A DNA stretch of 64,000 bases from positions 114,805-178,804 of the forward strand of contig BNBA01000004.1 in NCBI GenBank assembly GCA_014654535.1, read 5' to 3'. How positions within the stretch are numbered: the first letter of the stretch is position 1; each line of letters starts with the position of its first letter. A model generated the notes under the pieces. The model saw nothing but the letters and a program-made list of their open reading frames with translations, ran no database searches and was not told where the DNA came from. Position numbers and translations under genes: made by a program. Source of the DNA: Xanthomonas boreopolis (GTDB lineage Bacteria > Pseudomonadota > Gammaproteobacteria > Xanthomonadales > Xanthomonadaceae). Positions 53,929-61,912 of the stretch are shown here, piece by piece.

Positions 53929-53965
53929 GGGAAGAGCCGGCAATGCCGGCTCTTCCCGTTTCCGG
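53929..53965 (+). terminator. Terminator after the glycine-zipper protein
   Basis: 13-bp perfect stem GGGAAGAGCCGGC/GCCGGCTCTTCCC (53929-53957) with AAT loop and a GTTTCC tail, 22 nt after the stop. Confidence 0.75.
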
Positions 53966-54035
53966 CGCCGTGCGGCGCGCTGCACGGACGGAACGCGGCG
54001 ATACAATGCGGCGATTCCCCGGGGATTGGCCTGCG

Positions 54036-55199
54036 ATGTCGTTGCAAACGGATGATCTGTTCGATATGCGCTCGCTGTTGAGCGAGGACGAGCGGGCCGT
54101 GCAGGATGCGGTGGCGCGCTTCACCGACGAGCGGGTGCTGCCGGCGATCGGCGACGCGTTCGACCAGGGGCGCTTCCCGCGGGAACTGGTGCCGGACATC
54201 GCGGCGCTCGGGCTGCTCGGACCGACCTTGCCCGCCGAGTACGGCGGGGCCGGGCTGGGGGCCGTGGCCTACGGCCTGATCTGCCAGGAACTGGAGCGCG
54301 GCGACAGCGCGCTGCGCAGCTTCGTCAGCGTGCAGTCCTCGTTGTGCATGCATGCGATCCACGCCTACGGCAGCGAGGAGCACAGGCGCCGCTGGCTGCC
54401 GGAGATGGCGGCCGGGCGCGCGATCGGCTGTTTCGGCCTCACCGAGGCGCATGGCGGCTCGGACCCGGCCAGCATGCGCACCCGGGCGGTGCGCGACGGC
54501 GGCGATTGGCGCCTGAGCGGCAGCAAGATGTGGATCACCAACGGCAGCATCGCCGACCTGGCGATCATATGGGCGCAGACCGACGACGGCGTGCGCGGCT
54601 TCATCGTCGAGCGCGGCGTGCCGGGATTCGCGGCCGAGGACATCAAGCACAAGATGAGCCTGCGGGCTTCGGTCACCTCGGCGCTGTTCCTGGACGACGT
54701 GCGCGTGCCCGAGCGCAACCGGTTGCCCGAAGCGAGCGGGCTCAAGGCGCCGCTCGGCTGCCTCAACCAGGCGCGCTACGGCATCGCCTGGGGACCGGTC
54801 GGTTCGGCGATCGCCTGCCTGCGCGAAGCGCTGGCCTACTGCGGCGAGCGGGTGCTGTTCGGGCGGCCGCTGGCGGCGACCCAGAGCACCCAGGTCAAGC
54901 TGGCCGACATCGCGCGCCGCATCACCACCGCGCAGTTGCTGGCGCTGCAGCTGGGGCGACTGAAGGAAGCCGGCGCCCTGCAGCCCGTGCAGGTGTCGCT
55001 GGCGAAATGGAACAACTGCCGGATGGCGCTGGACGTGGCGCGCGAATGCCGCGACCTGCTCGGCGCGGCGGGCATCACCACCGAGCATGCGGCGATCCGG
55101 CATGCGCTCAACCTGGAGTCGGTGATCACCTACGAGGGAACCGAGACCGTGCACCAACTCGTGGTCGGCCGCGCGCTGACCGGCATCAACGCATTCTGA
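54036..55199 (+). CDS. gcdH: Glutaryl-CoA dehydrogenase
   Basis: A 387-residue FAD acyl-CoA dehydrogenase oxidising and decarboxylating glutaryl-CoA to crotonyl-CoA in lysine/tryptophan breakdown. FAD contacts are in GCFGLTEAHGGSDPASM and KMWITNGSIAD; the catalytic Glu is in VITYEGTETVHQLVVGRALTGINAF, whose form is typical of GcdH. KMSLRASVTSALFLDDVRVP is also close to the GcdH pattern. A TACAAT lies at 54002-54007. The frame extends upstream but without similarity. GNAT gene follows 10 nt later. Confidence 0.9.
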   Translation: MSLQTDDLFDMRSLLSEDERAVQDAVARFTDERVLPAIGDAFDQGRFPRELVPDIAALGLLGPTLPAEYGGAGLGAVAYGLICQELERGDSALRSFVSVQSSLCMHAIHAYGSEEHRRRWLPEMAAGRAIGCFGLTEAHGGSDPASMRTRAVRDGGDWRLSGSKMWITNGSIADLAIIWAQTDDGVRGFIVERGVPGFAAEDIKHKMSLRASVTSALFLDDVRVPERNRLPEASGLKAPLGCLNQARYGIAWGPVGSAIACLREALAYCGERVLFGRPLAATQSTQVKLADIARRITTAQLLALQLGRLKEAGALQPVQVSLAKWNNCRMALDVARECRDLLGAAGITTEHAAIRHALNLESVITYEGTETVHQLVVGRALTGINAF

Positions 55200-55209
55200 G
55201 GAGCATCCC

Positions 55210-55749
55210 ATGGCGATGGAGGACATCCGGATCGAGACCGAGCGGCTGGTGCTGCGGCCCCCGGCGGCCGAGGACTTCGAGGCCCTCGCGCGATTCGCTT
55301 CCGACGAGGAAACCATGCGCCACATCGGCGGCGTGCAGGCGCCTTCGGTGGCCTGGCGTTCCCTGGCGGCCCTGGTCGGCAGTTGGCACCTCCAGGGCTT
55401 CGCCATGTTCTCGGTGATCGAGAAGGCGAGCGGCGTGTGGATCGGCCGGGTCGGCCCCTGGCAGCCGCACGGTTGGCCGGGGACCGAGGTCGGCTGGAGC
55501 CTGAGCCGCGCGGTCTGGGGGCGAGGCTATGCCCCGGAGGCCGCCACGGCGGCCATCGACTGGGCGTTCGAGCGGCTGGGCTGGGACGAGGTGATCCATA
55601 CCATCGCGCCGGGCAACGCGAACTCCAAGCGCGTCGCCGAGAAGCTCGGCTCGCGCCTGCTGCGGATGGGGCGGCTGCCCGAGCCGTACCACGAGCAGGA
55701 GGTCGAGATCTGGGGGCAGGGCCGCGAGGAGTGGCGGGCGCGTCGCTGA
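55210..55749 (+). CDS. GNAT family N-acetyltransferase (RimJ/RimL type)
   Basis: A 179-residue enzyme beginning IRIETERLVLRPPAAEDFEALARFASDEETMRHIGG, the start used by RimJ/RimL-type acetyltransferases. Acetyl-CoA-binding motif A is WSLSRAVWGRGYAPEAATAAIDWAF; the second half has IAPGNANSKRVAEKLGSRLL. Targets may be N-termini of proteins or small amines. AGGAGC precedes the ATG, 11 nt after gcdH, so co-transcribed. Confidence 0.9.
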   Translation: MAMEDIRIETERLVLRPPAAEDFEALARFASDEETMRHIGGVQAPSVAWRSLAALVGSWHLQGFAMFSVIEKASGVWIGRVGPWQPHGWPGTEVGWSLSRAVWGRGYAPEAATAAIDWAFERLGWDEVIHTIAPGNANSKRVAEKLGSRLLRMGRLPEPYHEQEVEIWGQGREEWRARR

Positions 55750-55836
55750 GCGGCCCGGGCCGGCGCGGGCGTTTCACCTGGCCTGGCCGTCCCGCGGCCT
55801 ATGGTGGGGCCTCCTGTCCGCCTCGGAGGAATACCC

Positions 55837-56391
55837 ATGAGCAAGCCCCGGATCGCGGTGCTGGTCGGCAGCCTGCGCAAGGAATCCTACAACCGGCGGC
55901 TCGCCGCCGCGATCGAGAAGCTGGCCGGCGACCGGGCCGCGTTCGAGCACGTCGAGATCGGCGACCTGCCGCTGTACAACCAGGACCACGACGGCGACTA
56001 TCCGGCGCAGGGCAAGCGCCTGAAGCAACAAGTCCGCGCCGCCGACGCGGTGCTGTTCGTCACGCCGGAGTACAACCGCTCGATTCCCGGCGTGCTCAAG
56101 AACGCCATCGACCTGGGGTCGCGCCCCTATGGCGACAGCGCCTTCGCCGGCAAGCCGGCGGCGCTGCTGGGCATCTCGATCGGCGCGATCGGCACTTCGC
56201 TGGCGCAGCAGCACCTGCGCAACGTGCTGGCCTACCTGGACATGCCGGTGCTGGGCCAGCCGGAAGTGTTCCTGCAGTACAAGGACGGGTTCTTCGACGC
56301 GCAGGGCGGGATCGCCGACGAAGGCACCCGCAAGTTCCTGCAGGGGTTCGTCGACAAGTTCCTGCACTGGCTGGACCGTCATCGCGGCTGA
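55837..56391 (+). CDS. NADPH-dependent FMN reductase/quinone reductase family
   Basis: A 184-residue flavodoxin-like enzyme. FMN phosphate loop GSLRKESYNRRLA (about 11-23) and TPEYNRSIPGVLKNAIDLGSRP (about 74-95) are the YieF/ChrR-type signatures. It reduces quinones, chromate or other acceptors by two electrons, limiting oxidative stress. CGGAGGA precedes the ATG. Next gene is dnaB, separated by 167 nt. Confidence 0.92.
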   Translation: MSKPRIAVLVGSLRKESYNRRLAAAIEKLAGDRAAFEHVEIGDLPLYNQDHDGDYPAQGKRLKQQVRAADAVLFVTPEYNRSIPGVLKNAIDLGSRPYGDSAFAGKPAALLGISIGAIGTSLAQQHLRNVLAYLDMPVLGQPEVFLQYKDGFFDAQGGIADEGTRKFLQGFVDKFLHWLDRHRG

Positions 56392-56475
56392 CCGCGGCGG
56401 CGACGGGGCGGACGTGGCGCCGTCTCGGTCCGTGCGACGGCAGGGGCGTAGATGTGTGCACCGGCTGCGCACCGC

Positions 56476-56484
56476 TTATCCACA
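56476..56484. promoter_or_regulatory. Perfect DnaA box upstream of dnaB
   Basis: TTATCCACA matches the DnaA 9-mer consensus exactly, 75 bp before the dnaB ATG. A single box suggests transcriptional control rather than an origin; no A+T-rich unwinding region or cluster is seen. Confidence 0.6.
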
Positions 56485-56558
56485 GGGTTGTGCATGGCCG
56501 GAAAGGGCAGGGATGACTATCCTTCCTGCCCCCATCCCTGCGTCACGAGCCCGTATCC

Positions 56559-57977
56559 ATGTCTGCGCGTCCCGGCTTTCGCAACAACCGCGGCAACGAC
56601 CGCGACGATTTCCGCGAGCAGCGGATCGACCAGTTGCGCGTGCCGCCGCATTCGGTGGAAGCCGAGCAGGCGGTGCTGGGCGGGTTGATGCTGGCGCCGG
56701 AGGCGTTCGACCGGGTCAACGACCAGCTCACCGAGAACGATTTCTACCGGCGCGACCACCAGCTGATCTACCGCGCGATCCGCGAGCTGTCCGAGCGCGA
56801 CCGGCCGTTCGACGCGGTCACGCTGACCGAATGGTTCGAGTCGCAGGGCAAGCTGGAGCTGATCGGCGACGGCGCCTACCTGATCGAGCTGGCCAGCACC
56901 ACGCCGTCGGCGGCGAACATCGCCGCCTACGCCGAGATCGTGCGCGACAAGGCGGTGCTGCGGCAGCTGATCCAGGTCGGTACCGACATCGTCAACGACG
57001 GTTTCCAGCCGGAAGGGCGCGACAGCGCCGAGCTGCTCGCGGCGGCGGAGAAGTCGGTGTTCGCGATCGCCGAGCAGGGCGCGCGCGGGCGCACCGACTT
57101 CGTGGCGATGCCCGGCGCGCTGAAGGACGCCTTCGAGGAGCTGCGCAACCGGTTCGAGAACGGCGGCAACATCACCGGCCTGCCGACCGGCTACAGCGAG
57201 TTCGATGCGATGACCGCCGGCCTGCAGCCGACCGACCTGATCATCCTGGCCGCGCGCCCGGCGATGGGCAAGACCACCTTCGCGCTGAACATCGCCGAGT
57301 ACGCGGCGATCAAGTCGAAGAAGGGCGTGGCGGTGTTCTCGATGGAAATGTCGGCCGCGCAGCTGGCGATGCGCCTGATCTCGTCCAACGGTCGCATCAA
57401 CGCGCAGCGGCTGCGCACCGGCCAGCTCGAGGACGAGGACTGGGCGCGCGTCACCGGCGCGATCAAGATGCTCAAGGAGACCAAGATCTTCATCGACGAC
57501 ACGCCGGGCGTGTCGCCGGAAGTGCTGCGCTCCAAGTGCCGCCGCCTCAAGCGCGAGCACGACCTCGGGCTGGTGGTGATCGACTACCTGCAGCTGATGT
57601 CGGTGCCGGGCAACAGCGAGAACCGCGCGACCGAGATCTCCGAGATCAGCCGGTCGCTCAAGGGCCTGGCCAAGGAACTCAACGTGCCGGTGATCGCGCT
57701 CTCGCAGCTCAACCGCTCGCTGGAAACGCGCACCGACAAGCGCCCGGTGATGGCCGACCTGCGCGAATCGGGCGCCATCGAGCAGGACGCCGACATGATC
57801 GTGTTCATCTACCGCGACGAGTACTACAACAAGGAGAATTCGCCGGACAAGGGCCTGGCCGAGATCATCATCGGCAAGCACCGCGGCGGTCCGACCGGTT
57901 CGTGCAAGCTCAAGTTCTTCGGCGAATACACCCGCTTCGACAACCTCAGCCACGACAACATCGGCGCCTTCGAGTAG
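56559..57977 (+). CDS. dnaB: Replicative DNA helicase DnaB
   Basis: A 472-residue hexameric helicase. The N-terminal domain (about 28-135, PHSVEAEQAVLGGLML) and RecA-like motor are complete: Walker A ARPAMGKTT (about 233-241), Walker B LGLVVIDYLQLMS, and the DNA-binding loop and finger residues in GAIEQDADMIVFIYRDEYY and GKHRGGPTG. It unwinds the lagging-strand template at the fork. A perfect DnaA box stands upstream. The flanks (FMN reductase, photolyase) are not replication genes. Confidence 0.97.
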   Translation: MSARPGFRNNRGNDRDDFREQRIDQLRVPPHSVEAEQAVLGGLMLAPEAFDRVNDQLTENDFYRRDHQLIYRAIRELSERDRPFDAVTLTEWFESQGKLELIGDGAYLIELASTTPSAANIAAYAEIVRDKAVLRQLIQVGTDIVNDGFQPEGRDSAELLAAAEKSVFAIAEQGARGRTDFVAMPGALKDAFEELRNRFENGGNITGLPTGYSEFDAMTAGLQPTDLIILAARPAMGKTTFALNIAEYAAIKSKKGVAVFSMEMSAAQLAMRLISSNGRINAQRLRTGQLEDEDWARVTGAIKMLKETKIFIDDTPGVSPEVLRSKCRRLKREHDLGLVVIDYLQLMSVPGNSENRATEISEISRSLKGLAKELNVPVIALSQLNRSLETRTDKRPVMADLRESGAIEQDADMIVFIYRDEYYNKENSPDKGLAEIIIGKHRGGPTGSCKLKFFGEYTRFDNLSHDNIGAFE

Positions 57978-58072
57978 CCGGTTTCCCGGTGGCCGGCCTC
58001 CGGGACGGCGTCGAAGGCGGCCGGGCCGCCTCGACCGGCCTTGGACTTTTCCCCCCGGCATCCGGAGCGTAG

Positions 58073-59503
58073 ATGTCCCTCGCACTCGTCTGGTTCCGTC
58101 GCGACCTGCGCCTGGACGACCAACCGGCCCTGCGCGCGGCGCTCGAAGCCGGGCACGTTCCCGTGCCGGTGTACGTGCACGCGCCTGCGGAAGAGGGCGA
58201 TTGGCCGCCGGGCGCGGCATCCGGCGCATGGCTGCACCGTTCGCTGCTCGCCTTGGACGAGGACCTGCGGCGGCGCGGTTCGCGGCTGCTGGTGCTGCGC
58301 GGACCGAGCGATGCGGCGCTGCGCAGGCTTGCGGCGCGTTGCGGCGCCGCGGCGGTGTACTGGAACCGCAAGTACGAACCCGCCACCCAGTCGCGCGATG
58401 CGGCCATCAAGCGGGCATTGCGCGAGGCGGGCCTCGTGGCCGAGAGCTTCAACGGCAGCCTGCTGTTCGAGCCCTGGGAACTGCGCACCCGGCAGGGCGG
58501 TCCGTATCGAGTATTCACGCCGTTCTGGCGCACCGCCCTGGCGCAGTGGCACCTGCCGTTGCCGTGGAAGGCGCCGGATCGATTGCCGCCGGTACCGGAG
58601 GCGCTGGCCGGCGAGGCGATCGAGGCGCTGGGCTTGGCGCCTTCGCCGCGCTGGGACTCCGGGTTCTGGGAAAGCTGGCGGCCGGGCCAGGCCGGCGCCC
58701 ACGAGGCGCTGAAGGTCTTCGTCGACGGTGCGTTGCGCGGCTACCGCGACGGGCGCGACAGGCCCGACCGCGCGGGTACCTCGCGGCTGTCGCCGCACCT
58801 GCATTTCGGCGAGATCGCGCCATGGCGGATCTGCGCGGAACTCGAGCGGCATCGCCGTGCGCCGCTGGCGGCCGACATCGACGGCTATGTCCGCGAACTC
58901 GGCTGGCGCGAGTTCGGCTACCACCTGCTGCACCATTTCCCGGAAAGCGCGACCCGCAACCTCGATCCGCGCTTCGACCGGTTCGAATGGGCGGTTCGCC
59001 CGGCCGACGAACTGCGCGCGTGGCAGCGAGGACATACCGGAATCCCGATCGTGGACGCGGGCATGCGCGAGCTCTGGCATACCGGCTACATGCACAACCG
59101 CGTGCGCATGATCGTCGCCAGCTTCCTGTGCAAGCACCTGCGCGTCCATTGGCTGGAAGGCGCGCGCTGGTTCTGGGACACCCTGGTCGATGCCGACCTC
59201 GCCGGGAATACCCTGGGCTGGCAATGGGTGGCAGGCACCGGGGCGGACGCGGCACCGTACTTCCGCATCTTCAATCCGGTCGCGCAGGCGCGGAAGTTCG
59301 ACCCGCACGCGCACTACATCGCGCGGTGGGTGCCGGAACTGGCGGCGCTGCCGGCGCATGCGCGCCCGGCTCCCTGGCAGCATCCCGAATTGCGGGCACG
59401 CCACGCGCCGGGCTATCCGGCCGTGCCGATCGTCGAGCTGGCGCAAGGGCGCGAGCGGGCCCTGGCCGCGTACGCCCGCCTGCGCGGGCGGGGGCTTTCC
59501 TGA
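58073..59503 (+). CDS. phrB: Deoxyribodipyrimidine photolyase, class I
   Basis: A 476-residue blue-light repair enzyme. The N-terminal antenna-binding domain (about 1-130, LVWFRRDLRLDDQPAL) is followed by the FAD domain with GTSRLSPHLHFGEIAPW, WREFGYHLLHHFP, MRELWHTGYMHNRVRMIVASFLCKHLRVHW and GNTLGWQWVAGTGADAAPYFRIFNP, which hold FAD and lesion contacts and the Trp electron-transfer residues. It splits cyclobutane pyrimidine dimers. Confidence 0.95.
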   Translation: MSLALVWFRRDLRLDDQPALRAALEAGHVPVPVYVHAPAEEGDWPPGAASGAWLHRSLLALDEDLRRRGSRLLVLRGPSDAALRRLAARCGAAAVYWNRKYEPATQSRDAAIKRALREAGLVAESFNGSLLFEPWELRTRQGGPYRVFTPFWRTALAQWHLPLPWKAPDRLPPVPEALAGEAIEALGLAPSPRWDSGFWESWRPGQAGAHEALKVFVDGALRGYRDGRDRPDRAGTSRLSPHLHFGEIAPWRICAELERHRRAPLAADIDGYVRELGWREFGYHLLHHFPESATRNLDPRFDRFEWAVRPADELRAWQRGHTGIPIVDAGMRELWHTGYMHNRVRMIVASFLCKHLRVHWLEGARWFWDTLVDADLAGNTLGWQWVAGTGADAAPYFRIFNPVAQARKFDPHAHYIARWVPELAALPAHARPAPWQHPELRARHAPGYPAVPIVELAQGRERALAAYARLRGRGLS

Positions 59504-59620
59504 ATACGCCTGAACGCAGCGTGCGGGGATCACGGTTTCATCATGTCGCCCTCGCGCCGGGCTGTTTATGCTGACCGCCTTCATGAATGCCGGAAGCGCC
59601 GGCCAATAAGGAGAAGACGA

Positions 59621-60340
59621 ATGTACCGATCCGCCAGCAAGTGCCTGTCCGTGGCGCTGGTCAGCGCCATCGCCCTGTCCGCCTGCGCGACCGGTGGTTC
59701 CTACGTGCAGCAGGACCAGTACGGCAATCCGACCCAGCAGCAGAACAAGACCGGCCGTGGTGCGCTGATCGGCGCCGCCATCGGTGCCGCCGCCGGCCTG
59801 ATCACCGGCAACAGCGCCACCGAGCGCCGCCAGCACGCGATGATCGGCGCCGGCATCGGCGCGCTGTCCGGCGCGGCGATCGGCAACTACCAGGATCGCC
59901 AGGAGCGCGCGCTGCGCGAGCGCACCGCCAACACCGGCATCGACGTGAAGCGCGAAGGCGACAACATCACGCTCAACCTGCCGGACGGGGTGACCTTCGA
60001 CTTCGGCAAGTCCACGCTCAAGCCGGAGTTCTATTCCGCGCTCAACGGCGTGGCCTCGACGCTGAAGGAATACAACCAGACGATGATCGAGGTGACCGGC
60101 CATACCGACAGCATCGGCAGCGATGCGTTCAACCAGAAGCTGTCGGAAGACCGCGCCAATTCGGTCGCGCAGTACCTGACCGCGCAGGGCGTGCAGCGCG
60201 AGCGCATGGAAGTGGTCGGCGCCGGCAAGCGCTATCCGATCGCCGACAACAGCACCGACGCCGGCCGTGCCAAGAACCGCCGCGTCGAGATCCGCCTGAT
60301 CCCGCTGCGGGCCGACGGCAGCAGCACCGGCATGCAGTAA
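59621..60340 (+). CDS. OmpA family lipoprotein with glycine zipper (YiaD-like)
   Basis: A 239-residue outer-membrane lipoprotein. The lipobox is LSAC (Cys22); a glycine-zipper hairpin follows (GRGALIGAAIGAAAGLITGNS and MIGAGIGALSGAAIGNYQDR), then an OmpA C-terminal peptidoglycan-binding domain (about 125-230, GVTFDFGKSTLKPEFYSALN, GHTDSIGSDAFNQKLSEDRANSV, RNRRVEI). It tethers the outer membrane to peptidoglycan. AAGGAG precedes the ATG. Confidence 0.94.
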   Translation: MYRSASKCLSVALVSAIALSACATGGSYVQQDQYGNPTQQQNKTGRGALIGAAIGAAAGLITGNSATERRQHAMIGAGIGALSGAAIGNYQDRQERALRERTANTGIDVKREGDNITLNLPDGVTFDFGKSTLKPEFYSALNGVASTLKEYNQTMIEVTGHTDSIGSDAFNQKLSEDRANSVAQYLTAQGVQRERMEVVGAGKRYPIADNSTDAGRAKNRRVEIRLIPLRADGSSTGMQ

Positions 60341-60362
60341 CGCCGTCGCCGACGTAGTGGAA

Positions 60363-60396
60363 CGCCGGGCCGCACGTGCGGCCCGGCGCGTTTATG
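60363..60396 (+). terminator. Candidate terminator after the OmpA lipoprotein gene
   Basis: 13-bp arms CGCCGGGCCGCAC/GTGCGGCCCGGCG (60363-60388), then CGTTTAT. The T-run is short, so termination efficiency is uncertain. Confidence 0.55.
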
Positions 60397-60491
60397 GACG
60401 CCCGGCGGGGAAGTGCGCGGCCGCGGCGTCGCCGGGGCGCGGGAGGCAGGGATCGCACCAGGACGCTCGCCGGTGCGCCCCTGCGCTCCGT

Positions 60492-61544
60492 TCAGGCCGT
60501 GACCTTCTCCAGGATGCGCTTGCCCTCGGCCTGCAGGTCGGCGTCCTCCTCCTGGTCGGCCGGCTGCGCCGCCTGGGCCGTTTCGGCGGACTTCGCCTGC
60601 GCCGCCAGCTTCGCGGCCGGGCACTGCGTCAACATGTAGTTGGCGTCGAAGTTGAGGCGTTCGACCAGGAAGTCGACGAAGGCGCGCACCTTGGGCGAAA
60701 TCAGCCGGCCACCGGCGAAGACCGCGTTGAAGTCGTACTCGGGCCCGGTCCAGCCGGCCAGCACGCGCCGCACCATGCCCGATTCGATGAAGGGCTTGGC
60801 CATCACGTCGCCGGTCAGCATCAGGCCTTCGCCGCATACCATCGCGCCGTTCAATGCGGTGGGATCGTTGGCCACCACCAGCGGGTTGATCGGGAACTCG
60901 CGCAGTTCGCCGCCGTCGCTGAGCGGCCAGAAGAAGCGGTTGCTGTGGACGTTGCGGTTCTTGCGCATGGCCAGCGTGCGGTGGAACTGCAGTTCGTCCG
61001 GGTGCAACGGCTCGCCGTAGCGCTCGATGTAGGTGGGGCTGGCGAACACCTGGCTGCGCAGGCTGCCGAGCTTGCGGGCGACCAGGTTGGAGTCGGGCAG
61101 GGCGCCGACCCGCAGCGCCAGGTCGGCCTCGCCGGCGATCAGGTCCAGCTTCTCGTTGCCCAGGTGCATGTCCAGCTGGATTTCCGGATACTGCGCATGG
61201 AACTCGCCGAGCAGCGGGGCGATCCAGTTGATGCCGATCGAGTAGGGCACGGTGAAGCGCAGCCAGCCGCGCGGGCCGGACTGCAACTGGCTGACCGCGC
61301 TCTCGGCTTCCTCCAGCTCCCGCGCGATGCGCCGGCAGTGGTCGTGGTACACCGAGCCGGCCTCGGTGAGGCCGATGCGGCGGGTGGTCCGGTGCAGCAG
61401 GCGCGCGCCGAGGCGCTGCTCGAGTTCCTGCACCTTGCGGCTGACGGTGGTCTTGGGCAGGCCCAGCGCATTGGCTGCGGCGATGAAGCTGCCTTGTTCG
61501 ACCACCTTGACGAAGATCAGGCTGTCGTTGAGATCGTGGGCCAT
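60492..61544 (-). CDS. LysR family regulator divergent from an efflux operon (MexT-like position)
   Basis: A 350-residue LysR protein. Helix-turn-helix: FVKVVEQGSFIAAANALGLPKTTVSRKVQELEQRLGARLLHRTTRR (about 10-55); effector domain about 90-300. After it a charged tail of about 45 residues, Gln/Ala/Asp/Glu-rich (AAKLAAQAKSAETAQAAQPADQEEDADLQAEGK), is unusual for the family. It faces an SDR/MexE-like operon, the layout of mexT/mexEF in Pseudomonas, so it probably controls that operon. Effector unknown. Confidence 0.9.
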   Translation of the reverse strand: MAHDLNDSLIFVKVVEQGSFIAAANALGLPKTTVSRKVQELEQRLGARLLHRTTRRIGLTEAGSVYHDHCRRIARELEEAESAVSQLQSGPRGWLRFTVPYSIGINWIAPLLGEFHAQYPEIQLDMHLGNEKLDLIAGEADLALRVGALPDSNLVARKLGSLRSQVFASPTYIERYGEPLHPDELQFHRTLAMRKNRNVHSNRFFWPLSDGGELREFPINPLVVANDPTALNGAMVCGEGLMLTGDVMAKPFIESGMVRRVLAGWTGPEYDFNAVFAGGRLISPKVRAFVDFLVERLNFDANYMLTQCPAAKLAAQAKSAETAQAAQPADQEEDADLQAEGKRILEKVTA

Positions 61545-61560
61545 GGCGGACTCCGATGGG

Positions 61561-61596
61561 GATTGGGGCGTGACAGGGGATTGGACCGTGACAGGG
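61561..61596. promoter_or_regulatory. Two 18-bp tandem repeats in the LysR/efflux intergenic region
   Basis: GATTGGGGCGTGACAGGG (61561-61578) and GATTGGACCGTGACAGGG (61579-61596) are direct repeats identical at 16 of 18 positions. They start 17 nt upstream of the LysR ATG. Direct repeats with an 18-bp period place equivalent bases on nearly one face of the helix, as expected for a cooperative operator. Confidence 0.65.
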
Positions 61597-61684
61597 ATGA
61601 TTATTCCCCTTAATCCGGACTAATCAAGTGCGGGTTAGGGGCGTAACTTGCGTCCAATCCTTCTTCCCCCCCGAGATTGCCGCC

Positions 61685-61912
61685 ATGGGACTTCGTGCCT
61701 GGCTCGGCCTCAAGCCGCGCCGTGATGAGGCGCTCGAAAGCGCCTTCGACCCGATCGAGATTCCCGCGGAACCCAGGATTCCCCAGGGCTTCCGCGAATT
61801 CACCTTGCCGCCCCGGCTGCAGCGCAGCGGCCGCCGCGTGCGCGGCAACAACCGGGATTCGTCCTCGTTCCGCATTCCGATTGTCCTGGATGTGGGAGTA
61901 AAAGTCCCATGA
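61685..61912 (+). CDS. Small basic hypothetical protein, first gene of the operon
   Basis: A 75-residue frame: MGLRAWLGLKPRRDEALESAF..., rich in Arg and Pro, with no membrane segment. The stop overlaps the SDR ATG (ATGA), indicating translational coupling, and codon use matches the neighbours. I recognise no family. Alternatives are a leader peptide controlling the next genes, or a chance open frame; the overlap favours a real gene. Confidence 0.5.
   Translation: MGLRAWLGLKPRRDEALESAFDPIEIPAEPRIPQGFREFTLPPRLQRSGRRVRGNNRDSSSFRIPIVLDVGVKVP

Noticed and set aside
56392..56558. Chromosomal origin near dnaB
   Set aside because: Only one DnaA box is present, there is no A+T-rich region, and dnaA, dnaN and gidA are absent.
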